Positions 21,101 to 34,355 of a DNA stretch of 64,000 nucleotides are shown one piece after another. Each line of letters opens with the position of its first letter. Position 1 is the stretch's first letter. The notes under the pieces are model-generated. The model was not told the origin of the DNA, did no database searches, and worked only from the letters and a program-made list of their open reading frames with translations. This DNA is from Semisulcospira habei (lineage: Eukaryota; Mollusca; Gastropoda; Semisulcospiridae). The DNA lies in NCBI GenBank assembly GCA_036245525.1, contig BTPG01000001.1, positions 222,282,889 to 222,346,888 on the forward strand, written 5' to 3'. The position numbers were made by a program, and so were the translations under genes.

Positions 21101-24100
21101 TTGTGGCATTTGATTTTGAAGTATGGTACACCTTCTTGATTTCACAAAATCATTTTTGCTTGTAAAAGTCCAATCACAGCACACATAAAGTAGCATATAG
21201 TGTCATGGAAATATTGCTGTCACAATACTGTAAGTTATGATTTACATATGTGACTGCTTCCTCCACACTGTAAGTATATTTACAAGTTGACAGTAAACAT
21301 AATTATCATGGTGCCATGGTGTTTTATTCTCCCAAGTCTTCATAACAGCTAGTGCTAGCTACCTGTCAGTTTGTCACTCTGTAATGCATGTATCTTTTAT
21401 TCCAGTATCAAATAGATTTGTATATTATTGGATCATTACCTTAATGTGTTGCACAAAGGCAAGCAAATTGCATGAAGTTGAGTTGAGCTGTGTGTTTACA
21501 TGGAGGATATATCCTTGAGTGTATGCAGAACAAAAACACATGACGCTGTTCTGTCATCGAAACAACCTACTCAGTATAAACTGCTGCTCGTGTATTTTCA
21601 CTTTTGTGCTTTTGTCAGTTTGAGGTTTTGCTTTATCTATTCATTGGCCATCTGTTTTCAGTTTCTTTGCTGCTGCCAAAGGCTAAACACCACTTGAAAC
21701 AATGAATAAAGCCTGTTATCAAGCATCACCACACATTACGAGCTTCCTTGCCAGGCACAATCAAGGTATCATGTCTTATTTACGCACTTATTTTGACTTA
21801 GAGTTTAGATATGTTTCAGTCTCATCATTGAGTGTTAGTCAAGGGAATGTATCTATGTGGTTGAAATGGCCCAAAAAAACTTCAATTGGCTATGAAGGCT
21901 ACACAATGCACAACATACTTACCATCCTTGACTTAGTTCAACCACCAAGAATGCAAGCAGTATACCAAGACTAGCAACAGGCACTCTGTGGCATACCAGG
22001 TAGCAGAACAGAAATATGCATGCATATAGTATGTTACACACGTGTGCAATTTCTGTTACAAGTGCAGTATTGTACATGTCATTTTCAGTATCATTACAGT
22101 ACATGTATTTGTATAAATATACTATTTAGGATTGTGACACTGACCATGCAAACTAAGTTTTTGTTATGGCAAGTCGGGTGCCGAATTCCTGTTTGTGTGC
22201 ACTGTTCACAGTATGTAGTTATGACAAGGATGGAAAATGAAAGCAGAAAGCAGACATGTATGCGATTTATGAAGAAGAATGTCCAAATGTATTGAAAACA
22301 AAGAATGTCCAACACTTTTCTTTTACATTCAACTTTAATACTTTCTTGTGTAGAGAGTACAAAGTGCACAATATGGAGTATCATATTACATGCATGTGTC
22401 CATTTATTCATGTCCCAGCTACTTGTACAAACAGATGTAAACAATCTCCACACCCATGACAGAAAGTAAATTTTAAATGTAAATGAAAATGTTCTTTTCA
22501 TTCTGTTTTTTTCTTATAAAGGAATGCTCTGTGGCCGTGTATCCCCAATGCCTCACTGATGGAAAGCTCTGCAGTTTGTTACAGTATCTACGCAGTACAG
22601 ATGATAGAGTGAGTGACGAGTGGATGTGGTTTTTCAGCAGAAGCAAAGACTTGGAGGTTGGTTGCACACACATACACAACCAGATAGTGCCCTCAGGTAG
22701 TTTAGATTGGGGCTTGGAAACCGCCATCTGATTATGGCCACCTGACAAGAGCGACAGTGTTTTCTGTTGCCAGGCCCCATATGGCTCTCATGCCACAACT
22801 GAAAAAAATCTGTATGCAGTGTTGGTAATTTTTGAATGCCATTATAATGTGGGATTTTTATTTGCAAATGTGCTGCTATAAATTTTGATGCTGCAAAATT
22901 TGACTTTGTTCTGCTTCTTACAAATATTTAGAAAAGTTGGTTCTTCTGTTAACTCGATCAGCTTGATCAAATTCAGTAGTTCTTGTTGTCCATTATTATT
23001 AGACAATTCCCACACAAACAGTAGGCCGGATTGTCTTCACTGGTGATGCGCTGATAAGGTGTCACCTCTACTCCCACATACGATATGGTCACCAGGGGCT
23101 GCTCATCGGTTGAGTGCGTCTTTTAGTCTCCCCCAGGGAAAATTTGGCTATGTTGGCCTGAAAACATATTCATATAATATCATGTTACCAAGCAGCATTG
23201 CAAACTATTTACGGTTGTTTTCATGATGAGTAGATTATACTGGCGTATACCTGGTAGCCAAGTAAACTCCTCTAGAACAGTGTTTACAGTATATCTTTAC
23301 ATGTATTAACTGACCTTTGCTTCTTGTCTTGCAGCTGCCTTCTGAGAGCAAACTGGGGCACTCTGCACTTGCATCAGGCATTTTGCTGTTCCAAAGTTTC
23401 TCTGTAACGTTGCTGCTAACGCCCCTGCAGTTTGGTGACATGTTTGACACTGGCCAGTCTTTTGTCTCTTCACTGGTTGGACCTGTCCATGAAGGCTGTC
23501 TGTCTGCTGTGGAGTCATGGCAATATTAGCATTTTGGTGGATAGCAAAATTTAGCATATATATATATATATGCCTGCATGTGTACCCATGCGAGTGAAAT
23601 GTGACACTGTCAGTGTCCATACAGTGAAAATCTTGCTTTTCACACACCACGGACGCACTGGTGTTTGTCAGCTGGAACTGGCAGCAGCGCCAACATGTAA
23701 ACTGAGCAGTCACCATGATACAAACTGTTTCTCAACTTCCTAACTGCCCCCCCCCCCCCACCTCATCCCACCCCTCCATACTCCCCCCCCCCCCTCATTT
23801 CACCCCCACTTACCAAAACACAGAGACCAAGTTTGAAAGACAGCATCATAAGGAAAATATACCATGCATATGATTCAATGACATCACTGAAATTGTTTCT
23901 TTATAATTAAAATGGTTGTCTCTGTTCTGTTTGTGTTTTTGCCTCATGTATCATTACAGTTATATATAGTGCTGGAAGTAAAAGTGTACATGTATGTTGT
24001 TCTGTAGAGAAGAACCCTATGAAGAAAGAAAGTCGCTTAGAAATGACAGTTACAACATAATTCTTTACTAGATAATATGAATAAAATTGTGTTGTAGCTG

Positions 24101-25411
24101 TCTTTTCGAAGCGTCTTTCTTTCTTCGTTAAGTTCTTCTCTGCATTACACACGCTTCGCAGTCACCATTTTGGTCTGGACTATGTGGTTCTGCAGGATAC
24201 ATAAACTACTTGGTCTTGTTGAGAATGGACGTACTCATTTCATTAAAAAATCAACTGTATTTTACTATATCATCATGGTCATTGTGCTTTTATTTATGTA
24301 TACACTTATTGATGTACTTGACAATTTTGGTGAACTCATAAGAGAAGCCACACAATGAAAGGCATTTTTGACAGTTTTACTCAGTACAGACATAAACAAA
24401 TAAGCCATATGTTGAAGTGTATTTGAAAACAATGTTTTTGACACAAAATAATGATCAAGTAAGATATATCTCTTGCTGTTGTGAACTGATATATTTCCTT
24501 GATATTTATTTTTGCGGGTTGAGTCATTTCAGTTTTCTGATAGAGAACATTGTTATATGAAGTGATCAAAAACAAATCCCACATGGTTTTCTGTCAGTGC
24601 AACATAGATAAACTATGAATCAAATATATTGTGGTTAGAATACCAATTACATATATCTGTTTCCTAACATTTATTTTGTATCTCATAACCATAGCATGAG
24701 ATGAAAGAAGCCTAATGCTCCAGCCAAAAGGGTGCATGATGCCAGCTTGCTTTCATCTGCCTCCTATAATCAATCATGGGGGGGGGGGGGGGGGGGGGGA
24801 GAGTTCGCCCAACCCCCCAAAATGGGAAAATTAGATAACATTTAAGTATTTTGGATCGGGGGCATAAAAAATAATTATATGGTCTTTTAAAAAAAAAGGT
24901 ATCGATTATTGGTATGGCGAAGGCTGGACCCATTTGTTGCAACCCTGTATCTAATTATTTTGAAACTTGCCTCTCGTTTGTTTGTGCACCCTTTAGCTTG
25001 CAGTTGGTGTATGGTTGGTTGCTGTCAGGCACTTGCATGAGGTACGCATTGGGCAGGGTGCATTGCATGTGCATAAACAGCAGTTGGTCTGGGGAGAAAA
25101 TATTATCACTGAACTCAGCAAGTTTGCAGACAGTAATTATGTTTTGTGATACAAAAAAAAACAACAAACCAACAACAACACAAAAAAAACCAAGATGAGA
25201 AGTAATCGACAAAGCAAATATTACCTAGTGCTTAGATTCTTATTATGTAATCAAATTTTATGTCCGTGTAACACACGCGAACAGGCACAATCACATAAAT
25301 GGGTGACAGTCTTCAGTCCTAGAAACTGATTCAGCTTTTCAAAATCCCGGAGAGCTGAATTTCAGCTGTTTGGTTCAGACAGAACAGGCCTTCAGCCAGC
25401 CTGTTCCAAAT

Positions 25412-25478
25412 GCAACAGGCATAAATTCTCATGAGCCCCTGCATCCGCAGGGGCTCATGAGAATGTATGTCTCTTGCT
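25412..25478. repeat. GAGGCAT-type hairpin inside the TTAA transposon, copy 1
   Basis: Arms CATAAATTCTCATGAGCCCC / GGGGCTCATGAGAATGTATG. The equivalent hairpin is at 43172-43236 in copy 2, so it was present before the copies diverged. Confidence 0.75.
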
Positions 25479-25874
25479 GGCCATGGATTTATGGGGCATA
25501 TTTATGGACCGTTTTCATTCATTTCATATTGTCGCAGAGTCACCCATGCACATCACATCGTTGCATGATCGCCTGTAAATGATCTCCCAGGCTTTTGTGA
25601 AAAATAAAATCGTTTTGAGGTGGGCATTTCCGCGTTGCTTAGCACGGGAGTGCTGTCCCCTACAACAACATTATGTAGTAGCTTCCCTTGGTAAAAATGG
25701 CGACTACCATGAGGGACTTGTTGTTCGCAAACGCTTTCGAGGAAACATTGTTTTGGATAAATGCGAGGACATACGAAATGAGAAGACCACGCTATAGCAT
25801 GTTTGACGTACCGTCATCATTCCCTGCGCCGTGTTTGGACGCTGTGGACGTCACTCAGTCGCTCGGTGTTTCCC

Positions 25875-26168
25875 GGTACAGAAGTGAAAGTTGGATACTT
25901 TCGTCGTTGTTGCACGAGAATTGTGGATGTTACCGTGTACGGACAGATGCAACTGGAAGTGACCTTTGGCAGCTGAGTGGCGTATACCTGTTTGCGTGAA
26001 CTGTGACAGCCGTCAAGGACGTCTGACACTCTACATCAGCTATAGTAACGTGAGTTTTCGGGGATCCCATCTGACGAGGCTCTGTTAGGGTTGCACTTTG
26101 TGTATCAGGTAGGGACTTCGAATTTTTTTTTCGCTGTCCTCTACTGACTAATTGCTGAACCAGGACCT
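25875..26168 (-). repeat. Right terminal inverted repeat of TTAA transposon copy 1
   Basis: Reverse complement of 19007-19300 with scattered differences; TTAA follows at 26169. Confidence 0.85.
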
Positions 26169-27785
26169 TTAAAGTTGCGGGAAGGGTGATGTGATCATCG
26201 CGTTTCTTTTGTTAGTTATTTATGTGTGTATTTTTGCACCTATGTTTTAGTGCATCTTTAAATCCAATCCTGGTTCCTATTCCGATTCTGGTTCCTAATC
26301 CAACGGTGTACTGAGAGTGGAGGCTGACTGTGTCACTCCGCCTTGTGGGGCTACGACGCCGAACCTGAGTGCTTTTGTCGCGGCGCACCTTGTTTTGTCA
26401 GGTCGGGTCGTCCCATCTAATTGTTTCTAACCGGTGTTTAAGCGAAGTTTTGTTCGCGTATGATCTTGTAAAGAAAGTCATGTGTTGTGAGATTTACTTT
26501 ATCTCCTCGTAGTGACTGTAGTGTGAGGAGCTTTGTCATAGCCGACGGTGACATTTTGAGTTATTGTATTTGAAGGCAGCCTATGTCACGGAAGGCCTTC
26601 ATGATCACGGAAGCAAGAGCGTCGAGCTGAGCTGCGCTGAACGGTTGTGCTTCCGGCGAGAAGGTCCCGTGACGAAGTATATTTATTCAACTTTCAGTTG
26701 TATTAAGTTAAGGACATTTGCTCCATTTGCATATGTGATTGTTCATTCTGAAACGTTGTTAGTTAGCTTTGTTTATTTTGAAACGCTGTTAGTTAAAAGA
26801 GCTTTGTGCTGTGAGTGTCTAGTTTGCTAGAGCACTGATTTAATTCGAACTTGTAGTTTGTGCTCCCGCTGAGGAGATGTAGTAGCTTTTGAACAATATT
26901 CGTTTTTCTCGATCTTCGCTTGTTCTAGTAGGCTTATCTGGTTCATTTAGTTGATATTGTGCTATTTGAACTATTGTATTAAGGAGCCACGTGCTGTGAT
27001 AGACTCCCCGCGGAGGCAAAGGCGTTGGTATAACTGGTGTTAGCGCTTGACGCTTGTGCTTCCGGCGGGGTCTAGTGGCGTGTGGTTTAAGCCTTTCAGC
27101 CTGTTTTCTTTTATATTATTAGTAAGGATAGTAGTTATTTTATATATTGTTCGTTTGTATTTTATTAGGGACATTTAGTTATTATATATTTTGTCGTTAT
27201 TTTGTATTGTGTATAGATATTCGGGGTGAGGGGTTTCGGACGTGTGCGAGTGTGAATGTGAGGTGTGAATGCGTGGCTGTGCCGGTGAGAATAGTTGGTT
27301 ATTGTTAGGGTTTTATTTAATAAATGTCGTCGTCATTGTTCCTCTAGTGTTTGTGTTGGGTTTGTGTTAGTGTGGGTTGGGTGAGTCTCGAGTGGCAGCA
27401 CTCATAGTTCGCGCCCCGGAATCGGGGTCGTGACACCGGGGCATTTGTTGTCGCTTTACCATTATTAGCCTGTACTGCAATATAGTCTATACGAAATGAG
27501 ATCTTCGTTTCACACGTTTTATTGTAGTTAGTATTGAGTGCAAGTGCCTGGGCTTGTCAGTGTGTGTGAACTTGGCGTCCTGACACGAAGCAAACATTTA
27601 CATACCGGCACATTCACCGGTTACACAAATCTTGCACACGATCAGCGACACTACATAATTTGGTGTCGAAGGCTGGGGTGAGGCGAGCTAACCGCGCTAC
27701 ACAATTTGGTGTCGAAGGCTGGGGTGAGGCGACACTACATAATTTGTCATCACATACTACAGTCAGGCCCTCTCTTTCCCGGAAC

Positions 27786-28515
27786 GCAATTATTGCGTCA
27801 CTCGGCGTGAGCTGTTAGCCATTGTCAAGGCTGTTCGCCATTGCCACCACTATGTGTACGGGACACACTTCAGAATCAGAACAGACCATGGGGCGCTGCG
27901 ATGGTTGTTCAACTTTAAGAAGCCAGAAGGGCAGCTAGCCAGATGGCTCGAGGAATTGGGGAACTTACAACTTCCCACGATCGAACACCGGCGGGGCACC
28001 AAATATTCCAACGCCGACGGCCTGAGTAGGAGACCTTGTGAAGAGAATTGCAATCACTGCAGTCCCAGGGAGGAAGCGGGTCAGAGGGAGGAAGTCCGTG
28101 CTCTCCGACGGACGAGACCATTATCCAAAAACCAGTCCGACCCTACAGACCCCGCGATTTGAACTGGTTGCCTGTCATCTCATGCGACGAGATGAAGAAG
28201 AAGCAGTGCGCAGACAGCGACCTCAGGAAATTGGCAGAGTGGAAAGAGAGGTGTAAAGCCGCCGTGGTCGGTCGTACTTACTGGTCGCAGTGGGAGTCTA
28301 TTACGTTGGAGGGAGGTGTCCTCACGCGCCAGCTGGAGACGGACTGTCCCCCGCACGTCGACAGCCAGATTGTCGCGCACGTACAAATACGCAGACATTT
28401 TTCACCACCTGCACGACAAACGCACAGGTGGGCATCACGGTGTGCAGAAGTGGGATTAAGCTGGTGCATTGTACTTTCAGATCGGGCAGATAAGAGTAGC
28501 GTGATAGGTCTCTAG
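27786..28515 (+). pseudogene. Ty3/gypsy RNase H and integrase-linker fragment (family C)
   Basis: The frame from about 27786 reads the end of the gypsy reverse transcriptase/RNase H region: a TRRELLAIVKAVRHCHHY block followed by FRIRTDHGALRWLFNFK, which holds the catalytic TDH aspartate, and then a GTKYSNADGLSRRPC block with the last conserved aspartate of RNase H. This frame ends at 28162; the sense continues in another frame (28048-28515) with a linker towards integrase (LNWLPVISCDEMKKKQ, WKERCKAAV). No integrase catalytic core follows. The 5' half of pol is missing as well, so this is a non-functional fragment. Confidence 0.8.
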
Positions 28516-28677
28516 TACTTAGCGGTCCGCAGTATACTTACTGACTACGTACGTTTCAGTTATTTTTGTATTTGCTTGTTGATACCGTCTGAGGGAAGAC
28601 CAGTGAGTTTCGCTTGTCCCTAAAACGTGGGGAGCAGACTCTGTCTTGGCCTAGACCTCTGTGGAGCTTCGGCTCGA

Positions 28678-28742
28678 GTTAGTTAGTTAGTTATTTGGGT
28701 TTAACGCCGAGCAGGCAACTAAGGCCATCTCACGGCGGGGCT
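28678..28742 (+). repeat. Dispersed GTTAGTTAG...GCCGAGCAGGC element
   Basis: GTTAGTTAGTTATTTGGGTT, AACGCCGAGCAGGCAACTAA and GGCCATCTCACGGCGGGG match 6621-6690. The flanking GCTTCGGCTCGAG occurs on both sides (28669-28680 and 28740-28752), which looks like its target duplication. Confidence 0.6.
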
Positions 28743-28987
28743 TCGGCTCGAGGCGGAAATACTCGTAATGGTTTGTTAGTGATGTTTTTTGTGGTTTTTT
28801 TAGTGAATGTGCGGCTAGAAGTCGACAGCGGCAGCAGCGAAACAGATCGAAGAGCCGAGTACCATCCTGAAGTGGATGGGAAAAGCAGCAGCGGACTCTG
28901 AATTGGCATAGACCTCGGTGGAGCATACACCCCAGCGGAAAAGCTACATCACCGACTAGCTTCAGTGACAGTTGTTAGTTGGCGTCA

Positions 28988-29415
28988 TGTCATCGGGTTC
29001 CGACGTGGAAGATTACGAGGTGTACGTCCCCGATAGGGAAGGGATCAGTGATTCCCATTCAGGCATGAGCGCAGCAGACCAAATAGCAGTCGGGGTGATG
29101 GAGGGGCAGACGGTATAATACCAAGACAGTGGAGTGGGGCGGTCGCACGCAGGAGTGACCGCCAGCACGCCATGCGACAGACAGCGAGAATTAGCGGAGC
29201 GAAATAGGAGACGACGACAAGAGATGAAAAAGCAGATCGCCGAGCTGAGTACCATCCTGGAGAGGATGGGAAAAGCAACCATGGACACCACCGGCGGAGT
29301 GCATCTAGAAGCTGACGCTGACACTGTAGACTACGCGGTGAAACCGAAAACCTTCGGTGAGAGCAGACGTGCCAGCGGGCAGCTAACACGAGCAGATATT
29401 AAAGAACCGGGCTAA
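28988..29415 (+). pseudogene. Gag-like fragment of family C
   Basis: An ATG at 28988 opens a frame starting MSSGSDVEDYEVYVPDREG that reaches a TAA at 29116. The same sense resumes in another frame at 29134-29415 with RELAERNRRRRQEMKKQ, a charged helix, and ends at 29413. It resembles the N-terminal part of gypsy gag by position and composition only; no zinc knuckle is seen. Confidence 0.4.
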
Positions 29416-30150
29416 GACGTCATCCCATCCGGTCATGAGGGCGGAGCGGGAAGCTCTTTGCACTGGGCAGGTCATCACGGGGAGATCGGCCGTCATCCCC
29501 GAGAGTTCGACTTGCCCAGGTCGGGTGATGAGAGTATCGAGGAAGAAGGGGACTCGGTTTCAAGCCATTGGAGTAAAGGATCGGTGCGAAATGTAGGGAG
29601 CTCATCCCGAAGAATGAGATCTTCTACATTTGCCCGAACAGCAACTAGTACGATCGGGGGGAACACACCGCCAGTTCCACTTAGGGTTTCGAGGTCACCC
29701 GCGCGCAACTTTAGGCCCCTGGAAAGGGGCCTGGGACCTCGGCAGTGGTGCGAGACGTATCGGGACGTCGTCGGTAAGATTCACTGGTACAGTAGTGGGA
29801 GACGAAGGATGTCTCCCAGTAAATTCCACTTTTTGGCGGGGGTGCAAGGACGAGCCTGAGTACAGGCAGAGAATATATTTTTCTCAAACGGTCTCATGCC
29901 GGGGACATTTGTTGTCGCTTTAGCCTGTACTGCAATACTCTCTCTACGAAATGAGATCTTCGTTTCACATGTTTTATTGTAGTTAGTATTGAGTGCGAGT
30001 GAATGGGCTTGTGTGTGTGTGAACTTGGCGTCCTGACACGAAGCAAACATTTACATACACATTCACCGGTCACACAAATCTTGCACACGGTCAGCGACAC
30101 TACATAATTTGGTGTCGAAGACTGGGGTGAGGCGACACTACACGCCTCTT

Positions 30151-30842
30151 GCTAGCGAGACGTTGACTCGTTTATAACTCATGTTGAGACTTTCAGCAAC
30201 ATGTCTGTCGTCTATATAACAAGTGTTTGTTTTTTAATTCCCAGTGTGAAGTGTAGATTAGAAAAAGTAGTTTAGGAAAGAAAAAACAACTGTTTTTGGA
30301 ATAAAGACTCTACTTGCTTTGTAGACCGGCGGACACACACTAAGTACAACCACAGCAGCAGATGTACTGGTTTTGTCACAGTCAGTGTTATTTGAACACT
30401 GCTAAGATTTTGCTCATTTGATGATGCGTAGTATGAATGTCGAAGAAAGAAGAAAATACAGGCGGCAGTTTTCAAATTTAGTGGCTATCTGTGAACTTTA
30501 ATGCGTTCATAATTGGACTTATGTGGTGTGTATGGCCCGTTAGATTTTCTGTCTTTTATCAATTTATCCGCTCTCATGGCTATTTGTGAACTTCATTGTG
30601 TACACTAGACGCGTATGGTGTGTATAAGTAATAACCAGCTAGATGTATATTTTTAATCATGTTATCAACGTTTAATGGTTATCTGTACACTGAAATATAT
30701 ATCTATAACCGGTATGATGATTAGCAAGTTTATATACATTCTGTCGTACGGTAATAGTGTTGGTTGCTTGCATGGACTTAACCTAACCGCCCCCCCCCCT
30801 CCCACCCCTTCCCCCACCCCATGCCTTTTCCCCTCCCGATTT
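30151..30842. other. No gene seen
   Basis: The stretch is AT-rich with a loose triplication of GGCTATCTGTGAACTTTA-like phrases (30481, 30578, 30676), and a C-rich tract near 30790-30830 before the foldback element. Confidence 0.4.
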
Positions 30843-30846
30843 TTAA

Positions 30847-31048
30847 GTCCGGCCTTTCTATTTATAGAAGGGACTTTTTAGGACGGGTCGCGGTGGGGCG
30901 AATTTAATAGCATGTCCATGATGTCGAAGGCGGGCAGGCCTAAACCTCTCACAGTTAAAGTACCAAGATAAAAATTACGTCATGTCTAGTTACGCTAACC
31001 TCGCTGCTGGACGTACATTTGGCGCGAAGCGACTTGTGTGCGTATGTA

Positions 31049-31095
<47 letters not shown>

Positions 31096-31645
31096 ATGCA
31101 TGTATATATGTATCTATGTATGTATGAATGTGTGTGCGTATGTATGTAAACAAGAGAATCTCCGATATTTCTGTACACACAAGCTTGAAACTTGGCGAAA
31201 CACTTTCTTAAAGGGCTGGCTAAGAGAACCTCCGAACATATTGTAATTGAATGTCTCATTTAAGACATAAACAACCGTTTATAGGACGTCGTTTGACCCA
31301 GATTACAGTCCGTAATTTTTGTAATATTTACTTAAAATTTTGGATATAGCTAGATTGAATAAAGACATTGGATGAGTTCGTTTGTACAGAAATATCGGAG
31401 ATTCTCTTGTTTATATGCATACGCACATACATACATACATACATACATACATACGCACAGAGGGCGCTTCGCGCCAAATGTACGTTCAGCAGCGAGGTTA
31501 GCGTAACGAGACATGACGTAATTTTTATCTTGTTACTTTAATTGTGAGAGGTTTAGGCCTGCCCGCCTTTGACATCATGGACATGCTGTTAAATTCGCTC
31601 CATCGTGACCAATCCTAAAAAGTCCCTTCTATAAATAGAAGTGAC
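30847..31645. mobile_element. TTAA-flanked foldback element, about 800 bp
   Basis: Arms of about 200 bp (30847-31050 and 31430-31645) are inverted copies: GAAGGGACTTTTTAGGA and TCCTAAAAAGTCCCTTC, GCCTAAACCTCTCACA and TGTGAGAGGTTTAGGC, GGACGTACATTTGGCGCGAA against its complement. TTAA is present at 30843-30846 and 31646-31649. The inner part has (GT)n and TATG repeats on one side and TACA repeats on the other, also complementary. No gene is carried. Confidence 0.85.
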
Positions 31646-31949
31646 TTAATTACGTAAAAACAAAAACAAACAACAACAACAACAAAAAAACGTCATGACA
31701 AATGACGTTTGACAAACCAATGACGCGTATGCACTGCGCGCGCCCCTCATAGAGTTCATTATGACACATTGGCACATCTGCGAGGCTTTTTCAAATGGAG
31801 ATATTTCAACATAAGAATCAATTCAAAGACAAAAGGTAGAAACCCTTCACAGCGAAGACAGCTTTCATACAGAAGTGACGTTGTCGGTTATGGTTCATCC
31901 CATCTTGTCTACCATATGGAAAATACGGTAGACTTTGAAATGGGGCTGA

Positions 31950-32101
31950 TCGGGGCGCATTCCGGAGCATGCACATGACGTTTTTGGCGTGCGGGGCAGA
32001 AATTCTGGCAAAGAAGTAACCAGATAAAAATGACGTCACGTCTAGCTACGCAAACGTTGCTAGAGAACGTCTTTTTGGCGCCAATGCGCCGTACAGTGTG
32101 C

Positions 32102-32158
<57 letters not shown>

Positions 32159-32270
32159 CGACTGGAGCCCGCCTTTGAGGACAGACAAGCTTGAAATTTT
32201 AGGATATTGTCCCTAAAAGAATTATCTCGGAACATTTTTTCCGATGTTTTGATTAAGATGCTCACTGGCG
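31950..32270 (-). repeat. Diverged arm related to the foldback element
   Basis: AGATAAAAATGACGTCACGT, CTAGCTACGCAAACG and TTTTTGGCGCCAATGCGCC resemble the inner part of the foldback arm, again followed by a (GT)n run at 32102-32156. No matching second arm is present. Confidence 0.5.
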
Positions 32271-34351
32271 AGAAAATGGCCGTTTTACAAAAACCGGTTG
32301 ATCCACACCGTAGACCGTGATGTTTCTTATTTTTACTAGATATTTTGCGTATAGCTAGATAAAAGGGACATATTGAATGAGTTTGTTAACCAGCATTGTA
32401 CCTCTAGAACATTTTTAGTGATAATTAAATATTTGAAAAAAAAAACAAATTCATGTTTTTTGGGGATTTTTCTCACGAATTATATGGGGTTAATCATAAA
32501 ACAATTGAATCTTTTTACGAAAAAACTATCTTCTCATTAATACCCGCATGATTTTTCATAAACCGTGTTTGCATAAGCCTGCTGTTTGTCCCGGCCGTGG
32601 GGTTGGATTAGGTCAAATTGTGAAAATCAGCAAGAAAATTGCAATGTTCTCTGATACATCAAATGTTAGTACTGCGATAGGTGACGTTTAACATCGAGTC
32701 GTCACTATGAACACGGCGTCGTGGCACTAATGATGCCATGACGTGAAGCTTGAAGTGACGTCATTTCGCTGCACGTGCTATTATTCTTCTTCAGAATAAC
32801 CATTCTACGCCAGACCAGAGCTTACGAATGGCGGGAATCGCCGTGTGTCCGTCTTAATTTCTGTGTGCCAGTGTGTGTGGATCAGATGGTGGGTTAGAGT
32901 AGAAGGAGATGGATTCCTGTGGCTACACGATCCCACAGAGTGTATTAATGGCCGGAAGCGCCGTGTGTCCGTCTTTTTCTGTTTGCGCCGACGTGTGTGT
33001 TGATCAGAGGTTGGATTAGAGAGGAGGGAAATGTATCAGCATTATAAAGCTAAAAATATGAACAACTCTGAATGTTCCTAAAAGATAAACGCATATGAGC
33101 TCCAAACAATACGGTAGACTTTGGGATGAAATCCTCATCTTGTTTTGTTTTGTTTTTGTTTGCTTAATATTTTTTTTTAGGACAGTGAAACGCAAGGTCT
33201 GGCCTTTGGGCGCCTTCTGTCAGGTTAAATATCTCTAGCAAAATAGCTGGAACCCCCTTCCCTCCCTCAGCTCCCCCCCCCCAACCCCCCCCCCCCCCCC
33301 ACCGAGATATAACTAATCCGCCCCTGACTTGCAGAATAGTTTTTTGAGTCCTGGCATAGTTAACTTCGGGTGTTTAAAACGCCAGGAGATCCAGATTTGT
33401 TTCTTGTTATAGCTGACCTTTATTATTATGAGAGAAGTAATTTACATGGAAAAGTGTGTCCGTGTTTACTTCATATCTGACTTTTGTGATGTAAAATATG
33501 TATTCGTATTCTTTGCTTACACCATGTCACTGATCAGCGGAATATTCTCTGTAAAAAAGAACAAACCTTTAAAATATGAGTCCGAGAATACTAAAATGTT
33601 ATGACAAACAGAGTATTCTTGTGTAAATAGTAAATAAACGCTTGTTAAAAAAATAAACAGAAAATGCTAGAAAATATATTTGGTTGATCACTGTGTACGC
33701 TGATGAGTATTGCCTTGCTGTGATGAGTGTAATATGTTTTGTGTGAGTGACTTGGTGTGAGCGACTTTGTGTGAGTGACCTTGAGTGAAGGACTTTTGTG
33801 TGAGTGACTTTGAGTGAAGGACTTTTGTGTGAGTGACTTTGTGCGAGACTACTTAATCAAGGACCTATATTCTCTGTTTATGACTTGTAATCGTATGGGC
33901 CTGACAAATGGTGGTTTGACTAAATGCAAATCGCCTAACTAGCTCAAGTCAGTATTCTGACTTGAGCTAGTCAGTTATGCGGTGCATCTAGTCAAAGTAC
34001 CACTCGTCAGCCCCCTATACGCACGCATGCACACACACGCACGTATACCGCACGCGGGCATACACGCGGGCACACACACAAAACACACACGCCCGCATGC
34101 GTGCACGCGAGCGCACACACAAACACACACGCACACAACAGCACACAGAAGAACGCTGTGATATTCAGCAGATAATCAAACCAGCCGACGCCTCTGCACG
34201 CGTGTATTTTAGCTTGGTTACAATTATTGTTGCACACGCCACTTCAGTTGTGGCCCAGGTGAAGACACGCCGGACACGCGTGCAAAAGGCCTCGACACTG
34301 ACGGGGTTAAGACTGACATCTTTACAGTGATCTCTATTAAGACATTACATA
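32271..34351. other. No gene seen; short tandem and hairpin repeats
   Basis: A 115-bp tandem duplication covers about 32823-33040 (GGGAATCGCCGTGTGTCCGTC against CGGAAGCGCCGTGTGTCCGTC, shortened to the shared GCCGTGTGTCCGTC). A GTGTGAGTGACTTTGAGTGA minisatellite covers about 33738-33848. A hairpin at 33905-34005 has arms CTAGCTCAAGTCAG / CTGACTTGAGCTAG inside longer imperfect arms. A GC-rich purine/pyrimidine alternating run lies at 34018-34140. Confidence 0.55.
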
Positions 34352-34355
34352 TTAA

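Larger units (their letters stand above)
19007..26168 (+). mobile_element. TTAA-flanked DNA transposon, copy 1 (7,162 bp)
   Basis: Ends AGGTCCTGGTTCAGC ... GCTGAACCAGGACCT are flanked by TTAA at 19003-19006 and 26169-26172. Terminal inverted repeats extend about 295 bp (19007-19300 and 25875-26168). The interior matches the second copy (35386-43927) throughout, including several exon-like blocks with splice sites, so this is an old autonomous-type element or a derivative, not a simple MITE. TTAA targets are known for piggyBac and Kolobok superfamilies; no catalytic triad was recognised, so the superfamily is open. It inserted into the solo family-B LTR. Confidence 0.85.
18010..27435 (+). repeat. 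Solo LTR, family B, copy 2, split by a DNA transposon
   Basis: The LTR begins TGTCACGACACGGG and ends GGGGTCGTGACA. It is flanked by the 5-bp duplication CCGGG (18005-18009 and 27436-27440). The same flanking sequence without the LTR is preserved at about 29890-29912, which is a direct empty-site comparison. Its two parts, 18010-19006 and 26169-27435, together match the reverse complement of 6913-8897; the middle is the TTAA transposon. A poly-G run at 18745-18764 corresponds to the poly-C run of copy 1. Confidence 0.85.
27441..30150 (+). mobile_element. Remnants of a Ty3/gypsy-like LTR retrotransposon, family C
   Basis: Two copies of one LTR segment (27436-27735 and 29895-30145) share GCATTTGTTGTCGCTTTA, GACACGAAGCAAACATTTAC and TTTGGTGTCGAAGGCTGGGG (a likely LTR end plus primer site). 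Between them lie a pol fragment (27780-28515) and a gag-like fragment (28988-29415). The order pol then gag, with LTR pieces on both sides, shows a rearranged or composite remnant rather than one intact element. Confidence 0.7.

Noticed and set aside
27661..27735. Tandem TTTGGTGTCGAAGGCTGGGG as a possible host regulatory repeat
   Set aside because: The same sequence ends the family C LTR at 30104-30140; it is a primer-site region duplicated within the remnant.
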